Shown: positions 1 through 7,469, numbered from the stretch's first letter. The stretch is 22,117 bases of DNA from DASRQK01 sp964436635 (GCA_964436635.1 CAYTDM010000028.1:1-22117), one strand, 5' to 3'. Notes: generated from the sequence alone by a model not told the origin. Numbers and translations: made by a program.

Positions 1-2
1 CT

Positions 3-149
3 GGCTTTGTTATCCCGGAAGGATACTTCTTCCTGGATATCGATAATAAGGAAGTTCATGATCCGTTTGTCCAAAACTTTCTCAGCCGCTTTAATAGTTA
101 TTCGGAACACTCCGTAAGCGGCACAGGTACCCATATTTATGGCAAATGA
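3..149 (+). pseudogene. Prim-Pol DNA primase/polymerase fragment, cut at both ends
   Basis: Frame 3 is open from the window edge to a TGA at 147-149 and reads as a genuine protein segment. It contains FFLDIDNK (the acidic catalytic LDID of archaeo-eukaryotic primase/polymerases) and, further on, SVSGTGTHIYG, matching the S-x-SGxGxHI(Y/F) motif of plasmid, phage and integrative-element Prim-Pol proteins. These enzymes prime or copy DNA during replication of mobile elements. The family continues well beyond this motif, so the stop just two residues after GTGTHIYG is abnormal. The sequence after it is the antisense of a TonB receptor gene. The gene is therefore truncated at its 3' side by a rearrangement or an assembly join, and its 5' side lies outside the window. 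Confidence in the family is moderate because only 48 residues are visible. Confidence 0.6.
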
Positions 150-990
150 AGATATAATTAAATTCATTCAAAAGAAAACCTACCTCGAGGTGCGTCCCAA
201 ATTGATTGCTCGCAGTATTTCGCACTCTATTTTTATACAAAGGAACGGGGGCATCGTACACATAAACGGTGTCAACGGGTACTCGATAATCCGCGGTGCT
301 TTGGGAAGAGATTTTTGCACGAATATAAACGTCTTTCAAACGCTTATACGCGCTTACTGACGCTCCTAAAGTGGCATTGTTAGAGCGCCCGACCAGTGAA
401 ATCGACCCGCCTTGTGCCCCTTCCCGAGGAACCGGCGCAGGCAGCACATGCAAAAGTCCTCCTATCGCGTTGGAACCAAAGCGGTAAGAGGCCGGTCCTT
501 TAACGATTTCCATTCGATCTATAGCGAAGGGATCCAATTCGAGGCCATGATCCAGCCCCCATTGTTGCGCCTCGTGTTTGATTCCACGATCCACGACCAG
601 CATCCGATCAAATCCTAATCCGCGAATTAATGGTTTCCCTTGCGTTGCGCCGATCGAAATTAAATCCATTCCAGGCAGGTGAGACAAGGTTTCTGCAAGG
701 CTGCCCCCCTGAAATTCCTTTAAAAAATCCGATTCCACCAGGAGCGTATTCAGCGCAGACTTTTGTTGAATGGCCTTAGAAAGCTTCGATTCCACCAGCA
801 CCTCTTTAATCTTCACCGTGTCCGATGGCCTTGCGGAAGGATCAGTTTGAGCAGCTGGGTCATTCGCTCGCGCAAAATTTTGCGAAAGCAAAAACACAAA
901 AACGAACACCGCCCCAGTTCTTAAACAGACCTGCCATTTTCCAAATCTGACCCATTGAATGATCTCCCGCTTGCTGATTATTTGAAACAT
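91..990 (-). pseudogene. TonB-dependent outer-membrane receptor, N-terminal third only
   Basis: TonB-dependent receptors import metal complexes or other nutrients through the outer membrane using TonB energy. The reading frame has a long basic N-region, a hydrophobic stretch and an ARA site typical of a signal peptide (about residues 24-42). A TonB-box/plug domain follows, with LAETLSHLPGMDL, the plug signature around RGLGFDRMLVVDRGI and EIVKGPASYRFGSNAIGG, then the first barrel strands. Members of this family usually have 650-800 residues; this one is recognisable only to about FNYIFI (near position 145). It then runs through foreign DNA to a stop at 91. The missing part is the rest of the barrel, so a working receptor is unlikely unless the join is artificial. 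The wording GIKHEAQQWGLDHGLE resembles receptors linked to zinc or other metal uptake, but the substrate is inference. The ATG at 988-990 lies only about 5 bp after the -7 box, so the transcript may be leaderless. Confidence 0.8.
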
Positions 991-1034
991 TGTTGCAAAT
1001 ATACAAACAATCCTAAATATTGCAACATTGTTGC
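984..1034. promoter_or_regulatory. Two copies of a GCAAC-N3-GTTGC operator-like palindrome
   Basis: Site 2 at 1022-1034 is a perfect dyad, GCAAC-ATT-GTTGC, covering the -33 element. Site 1 at 984-996 is GAAAC-ATT-GTTGC (one mismatch), covering the downstream edge of the -7 box and the start codon. The two are 38 bp apart. This placement is what a dimeric repressor would need to block the receptor promoter. A Fur/Zur-family metal regulator is the natural suspect for a TonB receptor, but the protein is inferred and its gene is not in the window. Confidence 0.5.
996..1025 (-). promoter_or_regulatory. Bacteroidota-type promoter of the TonB receptor gene
   Basis: Read on the minus strand, TATATTTG (996-1003) matches the -7 consensus TAnnTTTG. 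TTG (complement of 1023-1025) lies 19 bp upstream as the -33 element. The start codon follows almost immediately, which suggests a very short or absent leader. Both elements are overlapped or touched by operator-like palindromes. Confidence 0.6.
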
Positions 1035-1174
1035 TAAAGTAAAAAATTGAAAATAGCCGGTGCTCATTGGAAATCTACCCGCGTTCAATGGTTTTAGCTA
1101 TGCGCAAAGGGGAGCAAAGGATACTTTTGAGCCAACAAATGAGAAAAAAATTAATCACTAAAAAAAATAAAGAC

Positions 1175-1924
1175 ATGAACAGAGAACTTGCATTTTTAAG
1201 AACCTTTGCGGCAGCAACAGCAGTAGGAATCGTATTCGTAACTTCGGTAGCGTTTAAAGAAATTGGTAAAACCCGATTTAGCGAAATCGACGTGGAGCGC
1301 ATCAACATTGTAGAAAAAGATGGAACGGTGAAAATGGTCATTACAAATGTAGACCGCTTCCCTTCAAAATCTGACACCATTAATGGCAGGCCGACGAATG
1401 ACACAAGAAAACAACGGGCTGGAATGTTGTTTTTTAATGAAGACGGAATAGAAGCTGGCGGTTTTATTTATGATGGAAAGAAAAACGAACAAGGACATGC
1501 CGCAGGGCTATCGCTTACCTATGATCAATATGACGGCGATCAAGTGATGCAATTGAAAACCACAGACCAACAAGTAGGGAATGAACGATTTGTGACTAGC
1601 AGCATCGCGTTTATCGACCAACCGAAGAATTCTACTCAAGCTTCTACCAGCGCGATTTTTGATGAACTTGACTCTTTGAGAAAGGTAGATCCGAAAGCTT
1701 ATCAAGAAAAATATGCCCTGTATGTAGAACAAGAGAAAATTGGAGCGGTAAATCGCATGATGTTAGGGCAAACAAGAAGTAAAAGCAACGGGCTTTACCT
1801 ATTCGATGACAAAGGCATGATTCGTGGCTCTTTATATATAGACAAAGATAACCGTGCTCAATTAGAGTTTTTTGACGAAAAAGGAAATGTAGTGGCCACT
1901 TTCCCTGAAACAAACAATAAGTAA
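1175..1924 (+). CDS. Membrane-anchored protein of unknown function (249 aa)
   Basis: I do not recognise a named family. From the start chosen here the protein has one N-terminal membrane segment (about residues 8-26, LRTFAAATAVGIVFVTSVAF). A soluble domain rich in short beta-strand-like stretches follows: RINIVEKDGTVKMVITN near the start and GLYLFDDKGMIRGSLYID / AQLEFFDEKGNVVATF at the end. The two ends look like related strand-turn-strand repeats (hydrophobic strand, D/E-KG turn), suggesting a beta-rich extracytoplasmic domain. The frame is open back to 1067, but the ATG at 1175 is preferred. It is followed directly by the MNRELAFLRTF lead into the membrane segment, and a possible -7 box (TACTTTTG, 1122-1129) lies downstream of the earlier ATGs. 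The gene is divergent from the TonB receptor and ends before a terminator-like hairpin. Confidence 0.75.
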   Translation: MNRELAFLRTFAAATAVGIVFVTSVAFKEIGKTRFSEIDVERINIVEKDGTVKMVITNVDRFPSKSDTINGRPTNDTRKQRAGMLFFNEDGIEAGGFIYDGKKNEQGHAAGLSLTYDQYDGDQVMQLKTTDQQVGNERFVTSSIAFIDQPKNSTQASTSAIFDELDSLRKVDPKAYQEKYALYVEQEKIGAVNRMMLGQTRSKSNGLYLFDDKGMIRGSLYIDKDNRAQLEFFDEKGNVVATFPETNNK

Positions 1925-1940
1925 GAAACCAAACTGTTTG

Positions 1941-1991
1941 TAAAAGCCAAAATGCGTATAAAAGCCAAAATGCTTGTAAAAAACAAACAAG
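1941..1991. repeat. 18-bp tandem repeat, about 3 copies, after the stop codon
   Basis: The unit TAAAAGCCAAAATGC begins at 1941 and 1959, with a degenerate third copy (TAAAAAACAAACAAG) at 1977, giving a period of 18 bp. It lies between the unknown membrane protein and the LytS-type kinase gene. Confidence 0.6.
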
Positions 1992-2024
1992 CCGTAACTT
2001 AAATATACAAAATAAAATCCATAT

Positions 2025-2060
2025 ATAAAAGTAGTTCTAAAAATATAGAGCTACTTTTAT
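2025..2060 (+). terminator. Long A-stem-U hairpin just upstream of the LytS-type kinase gene
   Basis: The arms 2025-2039 and 2046-2060 pair over 15 positions, with one G-U wobble in RNA, around a 6-nt AAAATA loop. The left arm begins with an A-tract (ATAAAAGTAG) and the right arm ends with a T-tract (CTACTTTTAT). It can serve as an intrinsic terminator for the upstream gene in either direction. Because the kinase ATG is only 15 nt further on, it may instead be a leader hairpin or operator for that gene. Confidence 0.5.
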
Positions 2061-2075
2061 GGCTGAAAACAAATC

Positions 2076-3104
2076 ATGAACAGGCTCCTACATAAAATCC
2101 GAACACATCGTAATTTTTTGATGTTTATTCTGGTATTCTCCTACATCGATTCCATTTTTTATAGAATCCGAACGCACCAAGTTATCAATGTGTACACATT
2201 TACGCCTGAAGGTGCGATCGCAAATCTTATTGGAGTAGGGGTCTTGTTTTTAATTTTGCTTTACAGCATCAAAAAATGGCAAAAGTCAGCCTTATTTGCG
2301 TGGAAGGAATTTTTCAAAATCGCTGGATTTTCTTTGGTGGCCTACTTCCTATTGACCTTATTTGCGCAAGCGCTCATTTCTTTGATTTTTGATAATTTCG
2401 AACGAAATTTCAATCCTTCTACCCTGCTCTTTTCGATGACTTCTACTGCCTTTGGCGCTTTTATTTATGGGGGCTTTTTCTTAGCCTATTATTATTTACA
2501 GAAACATAATGCTCAGCAGGTTAAGATCCAGAAATATCAGCAAGCCATTGCCCAACACAATATTCAACAACTGAAACATCAGCTGAATCCACATTTTCTA
2601 TTTAATAACTTAAACGTGTTGGATCAATTGATTGCGGAAGATAAAGATAAAGCATCCGAATTTTTAAACGATTTTGCAGAAATCTATCGGTATGTATTAG
2701 AAAGTTCAACGCATAATACCATTGCCATTGAAGATGAAATAAATTTTGCGAAGCGCTATTTCAACCTCATTCGACATAAGTATGGGGATGCCTACCAATT
2801 GCATATTGCGAAGCATAGAATTCAGGGAAAAATAGTACCACTTACCTTACAATTGCTGATCGAGAACGTGGTCAAGCACAACGTGGGCACAGAATCGAAT
2901 CCCATCGTAATTCATCTACACATAGAGGACCAGATCACCTGTCAGAATAATCGTGTTCCTAAAAAGTATGCAGGAAATTATTCTGGCAAAGGGCTGAAAA
3001 ATTTGCAGACTCAGTACCAATTATTGGCACAAGAAGGTTGGAGCGTGGAAGAAACTCCGGAAACATTTACAGTAAGTTTCCCGATCATCATCAAAGAATC
3101 CTAA
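2076..3104 (+). CDS. LytS/YehU-type sensor histidine kinase
   Basis: Inner-membrane sensor kinase of the His_kinase (PF06580) class that partners with LytTR regulators. The 342 residues show four hydrophobic segments (about 13-27, 48-64, 82-105 and 119-141) with no large periplasmic domain. A helical linker rich in Q and H follows, then the phosphoacceptor box LKHQLNPHFLFNNLN with H173. The ATPase domain shows the N-box LLIENVVKHN and the G-box GKGLKNLQ. The D-x-G ATP loop is poor, which is common in this class. The regulator gene starts 121 bp downstream, so the pair is likely one unit, although the spacer is filled with 21-bp iterons. No sensory domain beyond the membrane bundle is seen, so the stimulus is unknown. 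Confidence 0.88.
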   Translation: MNRLLHKIRTHRNFLMFILVFSYIDSIFYRIRTHQVINVYTFTPEGAIANLIGVGVLFLILLYSIKKWQKSALFAWKEFFKIAGFSLVAYFLLTLFAQALISLIFDNFERNFNPSTLLFSMTSTAFGAFIYGGFFLAYYYLQKHNAQQVKIQKYQQAIAQHNIQQLKHQLNPHFLFNNLNVLDQLIAEDKDKASEFLNDFAEIYRYVLESSTHNTIAIEDEINFAKRYFNLIRHKYGDAYQLHIAKHRIQGKIVPLTLQLLIENVVKHNVGTESNPIVIHLHIEDQITCQNNRVPKKYAGNYSGKGLKNLQTQYQLLAQEGWSVEETPETFTVSFPIIIKES

Positions 3105-3120
3105 GATAAAAACGGCAATA

Positions 3121-3203
3121 TTTATATTTACTCGTTTACAATTTATATTTACTCGTTTACAGTTTATATTTACTCGTTTACAATTTATATTTACTCGTTT
3201 ACA
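3121..3203. repeat. Four 21-bp direct repeats (iterons) between kinase and regulator genes
   Basis: Units start at 3121, 3142, 3163 and 3184. They are identical apart from the last base and contain TTTATATTTACTCGTTTACA. A 21-bp period places each CGTTTA core two helical turns from the next. Paired direct repeats with a roughly 21-bp step are the usual arrangement for LytTR-domain binding sites, and the gene 22 bp downstream encodes a LytTR regulator. The core fits the published LytTR consensus only partly (about 6 of 9 positions). Confidence 0.8.
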
Positions 3204-3225
3204 TGCCCATTTTAAACCGCTAAAA

Positions 3226-3993
3226 ATGATTAGAATCCTTATCATAGAAGACGAAATTCCAGCAAGGCAAAAACTGAAACGCTATTTAGCGACCATAAAA
3301 ACGCCTCATAAAGTGGTCGCTGAATTTCAAAGTGTGCAAGAAAGTTTAGATTTTTTAGCTGCGCAAACGGTGGATCTCATCTTTTCAGACATTGAATTGA
3401 TAGATGGAATTGCTTTTGATATTTTTAAAGAAACAAAAATCACTTGCCCGCTAATTTTCACCACGGCATACGATCAATTTTGGATGAATGCCTTTGAAAC
3501 AAACGGCATTGATTACCTCTTGAAACCCTATTCCCAGACGCGATTTCAGCAAGCTTGGACGAAATTCGAACAATTAAAATCTTCCAAAGTAGACGAGGAA
3601 AATTGGCTAACGAATATGAATGAAATCATTCAATCGCATTTGGGGAACAAGACGTACAAACAGCGATTTACCATTTCCAGCAGGAACTCTTTAATCCTTT
3701 TAGAAACGGCAGACATCACACAAATTTTTGCGGAAGATGGAGTTATTTTTGCGATGGACTACCACGGACAACGCCATGCGTTAAGCCTCACCACATTAAA
3801 AGAGCTCGAAGATCAATTAGACCCCAACCTATTTTTTAAGATCAACCGCGGCGTGCTCATTCAGAAAAAATTCATAGAAAAAATAGAAAAGTATGGGAAA
3901 AACACCTTTGCCATCTACCTAAAAAACGCACCATCTACGGTAACGACTTCCGAAACACAAACCCCCGCCTTTAGGAAATGGCTGGAAAATTAA
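3226..3993 (+). CDS. LytTR-family response regulator
   Basis: Two-domain cytoplasmic transcription regulator of 255 residues. The receiver domain occupies about 1-120, with the acidic pocket IIEDE near the start, the phosphoacceptor D55 in LIFSDIELIDG, TTAYDQ, and K in YLLKPY. The LytTR DNA-binding domain covers about 150-255 (RFTISSRNSLILLETADITQIFAEDG, then FFKINRGVLIQKKFIEKIEKYG). It is the evident partner of the LytS-type kinase upstream. The 21-bp iterons in front of it make autoregulation plausible. It ends 17 bp from the stop of the convergent KAS III-like gene. Confidence 0.9.
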   Translation: MIRILIIEDEIPARQKLKRYLATIKTPHKVVAEFQSVQESLDFLAAQTVDLIFSDIELIDGIAFDIFKETKITCPLIFTTAYDQFWMNAFETNGIDYLLKPYSQTRFQQAWTKFEQLKSSKVDEENWLTNMNEIIQSHLGNKTYKQRFTISSRNSLILLETADITQIFAEDGVIFAMDYHGQRHALSLTTLKELEDQLDPNLFFKINRGVLIQKKFIEKIEKYGKNTFAIYLKNAPSTVTTSETQTPAFRKWLEN

Positions 3994-4010
3994 TTTGAAA
4001 AAAATATAGC

Positions 4011-5066
4011 CTAATACTGATACAACACAGCATTAATATTCATTCCGGCACCCACCGAAGCAAACAGCAGCACATCTCCAGGTGCGATTTCCTGCCCCGG
4101 CAATTCTCCTTTCAAAATCATACTTAACAAGGAAGGAATCGTCGCCACACTGCTATTTCCCACGTGCTGAATGATCATCGGCATAACTCCTTCAGGAACC
4201 GGGCGTTGATAAAGCTTATAAAAACGATTTACAATGGCTTCATCCATTTTTTCATTCGCTTGATGAATAAGAATTTTCTTTACCTGAGCTATGGAAACCC
4301 CGTTATCTTCTAAGCACTTTTTCATGGCATCTGGCACCTGTTTTAAAGCGAATTCATAAATCTTCCGCCCATTCATTTTTATATAACGAACTTTATCAGA
4401 ATGTGCTTGATTATAAGATTTTCCGAAAAACAAATAGTCCTTTTCTTCCCCTGTAAAAGAGGCCGAAACATGCCCGATCACACCAGCCTTACCTTCAGAT
4501 TTTTCCAGAATCACAGCACCAGCGCCATCCGCATAAATCATGCTATCGCGGTCATGAGGATCGACCACGCGCGACAAAGTTTCGGAGCCAATTATTAGGC
4601 ATCGCTTCGCAATCCCTGCTTGAATAAAAGCATTGGCTTGGATCAACCCTTCTAGCCAACCTGGACAGCCAAATATTAAATCATAAGCTACGCAAAATGG
4701 ATTTTTCACACCCAACAAATGCTTCACCCTGGAGGCTAAGCTGGGCAGCATATCGGATTGGATCGTACCTGTCTTCACATCCCCAAAATTATGCGCCACG
4801 ATAATATAATCGAGGGTTTCAGCATCGATCTTTGCATCTTCTATAGCTTGCTTCGCCGCAAAAAAAGCTAAGTCTGAACTTAATTGTTCATCCGCTGCAT
4901 ACCGACGTTCCTCTATGCCAGTAATTTCTTTTAATTTAGAAGCCACTGTGGAATTATCCTGCTTTAATAATTCCCCGCTCTCATTCATAAACACATGCTC
5001 TGAGAAATGTGTATTATCAATTTTCTGTTTTGGGAGATAATGCCCTACACCGATAATTTTACTCAT
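4011..5066 (-). CDS. Beta-ketoacyl-ACP synthase III-like (FabH family) enzyme
   Basis: A thiolase-fold condensing enzyme of 351 residues. The catalytic triad is readable: C134 in LIFGCPGWLEG, H268 in ILIHQANEK and N304 in HVGNSSVATIPS. YADGAGAVILEK is the typical central motif. Classical FabH condenses acetyl-CoA with malonyl-ACP to start fatty acid synthesis. This subtype is longer than FabH (about 320 residues), has FGCPG in place of the usual ACAGF, and carries a charged insert near residues 25-45. It is therefore more likely a specialised KAS III paralogue (alkyl or aryl starter units) than the main FabH. No acyl carrier protein or other lipid gene is adjacent. AGAAGGA lies about 6-12 nt before the ATG. 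Confidence 0.82.
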   Translation of the reverse strand: MSKIIGVGHYLPKQKIDNTHFSEHVFMNESGELLKQDNSTVASKLKEITGIEERRYAADEQLSSDLAFFAAKQAIEDAKIDAETLDYIIVAHNFGDVKTGTIQSDMLPSLASRVKHLLGVKNPFCVAYDLIFGCPGWLEGLIQANAFIQAGIAKRCLIIGSETLSRVVDPHDRDSMIYADGAGAVILEKSEGKAGVIGHVSASFTGEEKDYLFFGKSYNQAHSDKVRYIKMNGRKIYEFALKQVPDAMKKCLEDNGVSIAQVKKILIHQANEKMDEAIVNRFYKLYQRPVPEGVMPMIIQHVGNSSVATIPSLLSMILKGELPGQEIAPGDVLLFASVGAGMNINAVLYQY

Positions 5067-5137
5067 GCGATCCTTCTCTTAATGATTCTTTCCAATAATA
5101 AGAATGGTTATTCAATAGTTAAAGTTAAAAAACTAAT

Positions 5138-5169
5138 TTGGTATTTGGTACAAAAATTGCGTATATTTG
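5138..5169 (+). promoter_or_regulatory. Promoter of the RNA helicase gene
   Basis: TTG at 5138-5140 and TATATTTG at 5162-5169, spaced by 21 bp, match the Bacteroidota -33/-7 pattern. Initiation a few bases downstream would give a 5' leader of roughly 95 nt, long for this window. Confidence 0.6.
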
Positions 5170-5271
5170 AAAAATAAATTAATTAAGAGGTCCTGCCTTT
5201 GTAATTTCTGAAGAAGTTTAACCTGTTTTTACCTCCATCAGCGATGCTTTTTCAGGAACCCAAATACACAT

Positions 5272-6387
5272 ATGAATTTTAAAGAATTGAACTTGATCGC
5301 CCCTTTAACGAAGGCCATAGATCAAGCGGGTTACCAAACACCCACTCCCATACAACAACAGTCCATACCCATCATTTTAAAAGGTAACGATTTAATCGGT
5401 TGTGCACAAACGGGCACTGGCAAAACTGCGTCTTTCGCAATTCCGATTTTACAATTATTACAAGGGAAAAGCAGTGGCAAAAAGCAGATTAGAAGTCTCA
5501 TTTTGACGCCCACTCGTGAATTAGCTATTCAAATTAGCGATAATTTTAGCACTTATGGCAAACACCTTCCATTAACGCATTTAGCGATTTTTGGTGGCGT
5601 GAACCAAAATCCACAAGTTACCGCGTTAAGAAAAGGAATAGACATTTTAATCGCTACACCCGGAAGGTTATTGGACTTAATGGGCCAAGGCCTTTTAGAC
5701 ATTCGTCATATTGAAATTTTAGTTTTAGACGAAGCGGACCGCATGCTCGACATGGGCTTTGTGAACGATGTAAAGAAAATTTTAAAGGTAGTTCCAACGA
5801 ACAGACAAACCTTGTTTTTCTCTGCGACCATGCCCCCTCCGATAAGAAAATTTGCGCATAGCATCTTAAAAAATCCGAAAGAAGTCAGTGTAACACCGGT
5901 TTCCTCCACAGCACAAACCGTCAAGCAGTCTGTCTATTTCGTAGAGAAAAAAGAGAAATTAAAACTCTTAACGGCGTTATTAGCTGAGCAAAAAATTAAG
6001 CGCACACTGGTCTTTGCCCGTACAAAACATGGAGCAGACCGGATCGCTAAACAATTAACGAGAAGCGGAATTTTTGCGGCAGCCATTCATGGGAATAAAT
6101 CCCAAAACGCGCGTCAAAAAGCATTGGAAGATTTTAAAAACAGTAAAATCCGCGTATTAATCGCTACGGACATTGCTGCGCGAGGCATAGACATTGATGA
6201 ACTTCCTTTTGTGATTAATTACGAATTGCCGAATGTTCCAGAAACCTATGTACACCGCATCGGTCGTACTGGACGAGCTGGAGCAGCTGGCAGCGCAATT
6301 TCCTTTTGCGATAGCGAAGAGAAAAAAGACTTGCTTAACATTCAAAAATTAATCGGCTTTGAAGTGCCTGTTTTAAAGGCTGTATAA
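5272..6387 (+). CDS. rhlE: DEAD-box ATP-dependent RNA helicase, RhlE type
   Basis: Unwinds RNA duplexes, typically during ribosome assembly, mRNA decay and cold adaptation. The 371 residues hold the full motif set in order: the Q motif with F3 and PTPIQQQ, Walker A AQTGTGKT (45-52), PTREL (80-84), TPGR (129-132), DEAD (153-156), SAT (184-186), ATDIAARGID (298-307) and HRIGRTGRAG (328-337). The protein stops shortly after the helicase core, without the basic or RGG tail many RhlE proteins carry, so it is a short form. The long leader would fit post-transcriptional or cold control, but no cold-shock motif was identified. A stem-loop follows at 6410-6451. Confidence 0.92.
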   Translation: MNFKELNLIAPLTKAIDQAGYQTPTPIQQQSIPIILKGNDLIGCAQTGTGKTASFAIPILQLLQGKSSGKKQIRSLILTPTRELAIQISDNFSTYGKHLPLTHLAIFGGVNQNPQVTALRKGIDILIATPGRLLDLMGQGLLDIRHIEILVLDEADRMLDMGFVNDVKKILKVVPTNRQTLFFSATMPPPIRKFAHSILKNPKEVSVTPVSSTAQTVKQSVYFVEKKEKLKLLTALLAEQKIKRTLVFARTKHGADRIAKQLTRSGIFAAAIHGNKSQNARQKALEDFKNSKIRVLIATDIAARGIDIDELPFVINYELPNVPETYVHRIGRTGRAGAAGSAISFCDSEEKKDLLNIQKLIGFEVPVLKAV

Positions 6388-6409
6388 GCGAATAAAACCA
6401 TTTAAAAAC

Positions 6410-6451
6410 CATTCATTGGGATTTTCTGAACTGGAAACATCCCAATGAATG
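6410..6451. terminator. 13-bp stem-loop after the helicase gene
   Basis: CATTCATTGGGAT (6410-6422) pairs perfectly with ATCCCAATGAATG (6439-6451) around a 16-nt loop, 23 bp after the helicase stop. There is no clean T-run, only ATATTTAAA, so it may act as a terminator or a 3' stabiliser. The rest of the gap to 6648 holds a small AT palindrome at 6484-6500 and no gene. Confidence 0.55.
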
Positions 6452-6648
6452 ATATTTAAACCCACTGTTTAAATTTTAAATCGATTGATTTATAATCAAT
6501 TGCGTAAAAACATCGGGCTACCCTTCTATTTTTCCTTCCTAAACGATAGATTTGTCCTACGGGATAATTGGTTAAATACCGCCTGAGTACGACCATTTGA
6601 TACTAAACCAATTGAATACTATACTTAAGCGAACACCTAAATTGAGTC

Positions 6649-6990
6649 ATGAAAATTTCGGACAAATCAACTGCAAAACATTACAAGTGGGGGAATGATT
6701 GCGATAGCTGGATTTTAGTAGACACCTTTGGTTTATCGGTAAAGCAGGAATCCATGCCGATTGGGCGGGAGGAAAAGCTTCATAAACATCATTTTTCGCA
6801 GCAATTTTTTTATGTCTTAGCTGGCTGCGCAACTTTTTTCGTAGACGGGGATACCATTACGGTAGAAGCTGAGCAAGGATTATTAATTCCGGCAGGCAAA
6901 CCACATTATATTAAAAACGCATCCGAGCAGCAGTTAGACTTCCTCGTTATTTCCCAACCCAGTTCCGAGGGCGATCGAAAAGATTTATAA
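6649..6990 (+). CDS. Small cupin-domain protein
   Basis: A single-domain cupin of 113 residues. The first cupin motif is seen as LHKHHFSQQFFYVLAGCATFF with candidate metal ligands H45 and H47. The second is GLLIPAGKPHYIKN with H86. The glutamate that usually completes the first motif is replaced by glutamine (Q51/Q52), so metal binding may be altered. Cupins of this size include small isomerases and sugar or ligand sensors, and the sequence does not tell which. It lies alone between the helicase terminator and a tandem repeat array. Confidence 0.75.
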   Translation: MKISDKSTAKHYKWGNDCDSWILVDTFGLSVKQESMPIGREEKLHKHHFSQQFFYVLAGCATFFVDGDTITVEAEQGLLIPAGKPHYIKNASEQQLDFLVISQPSSEGDRKDL

Positions 6991-7028
6991 CTTAGTGATT
7001 TTTCGAGTTTTTTCAGGAAAACAGGAAG

Positions 7029-7109
7029 GATCAACTTGGGATCAAATCTGGACCAGCTTGGGATCAAATCTGAAGCTAATCTGAATCAAATCTGGATCAA
7101 ACAGATACA
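7029..7109. repeat. 22-bp tandem repeat running into the assembly gap
   Basis: Units at 7029, 7051 and 7073 share GGGATCAAATCTG or AATCAAATCTG. A fourth begins at 7095 and meets the N run. Copy number is unknown because the assembly stops inside the array. It lies 38 bp after the cupin stop codon. Confidence 0.75.
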
Positions 7110-7119
7110 NNNNNNNNNN
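7110..7119. other. Assembly gap (10 N)
   Basis: Ten ambiguous bases, a common scaffolding placeholder, so the true gap length is not given. The left flank is a 22-bp tandem repeat, which explains the break. The sequence between the cupin and the small membrane protein is therefore incomplete. Confidence 0.95.
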
Positions 7120-7201
7120 AGCATATTTTTGTAACTTTTTTGTTCTGTATTAAATTTTTAATTACATTGCAAAAATCTTCGTCTAATCAATCTACTAATA
7201 A

Positions 7202-7393
7202 ATGAAAATCATTGGGCTTTTAATATGCATAATTGGGGTGGCTTTTAGCCTCTATGCATTCAATATGGAAGTCGATTCATTAGAACTTAAAAATAATCGA
7301 CAGATTATTTTTCTGCTGGCAATTAGCTTCCTGACATTAGGGCTGATCGTTACCTGTTTGGGAATATATAAACCCAAAAAATCAAACAGCTAA
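7202..7393 (+). CDS. Small two-helix membrane protein of unknown function
   Basis: I do not recognise the family. The 63 residues form two membrane helices (about 3-20 and 34-56) joined by a short polar loop, VDSLELKNNRQ, and end in a basic KPKKSNS tail. That is a typical layout for a small inner-membrane hairpin protein with both ends in the cytoplasm. No clear ribosome site is seen, and the promoter may lie in the assembly gap. It could be translated alone or be a chance frame, but the clean two-helix pattern argues for a real gene. Confidence 0.5.
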   Translation: MKIIGLLICIIGVAFSLYAFNMEVDSLELKNNRQIIFLLAISFLTLGLIVTCLGIYKPKKSNS

Positions 7394-7400
7394 ATTCCGA

Positions 7401-7430
7401 TTGCGCTAATAGAAATTATACCTATATTTG
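7401..7430 (+). promoter_or_regulatory. Promoter of the metallophosphoesterase gene
   Basis: TTG at 7401-7403 and TATATTTG at 7423-7430 are separated by 19 bp, the same geometry as the TonB receptor promoter. Initiation near 7436 would leave a leader of about 34 nt to the ATG at 7470. Confidence 0.65.
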
Positions 7431-7469
7431 AAGAACAGGACGCCCTAAGCACTCCTGGCACCTATAGAT

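Noticed and set aside
139..360. Plus-strand frame of 73 residues opposite the TonB receptor
   Set aside because: It is antisense to recognisable receptor coding sequence and has no family likeness. It also crosses the junction.
1067..1174. Earlier ATG starts for the unknown membrane protein
   Set aside because: They would add 36 residues with no family sense before the membrane segment, and they precede the candidate -7 box at 1122-1129.
3021..3245. Minus-strand frame with a CKRVNIN repeat
   Set aside because: It is the complement of the 21-bp iterons and overlaps the ends of two genuine genes.
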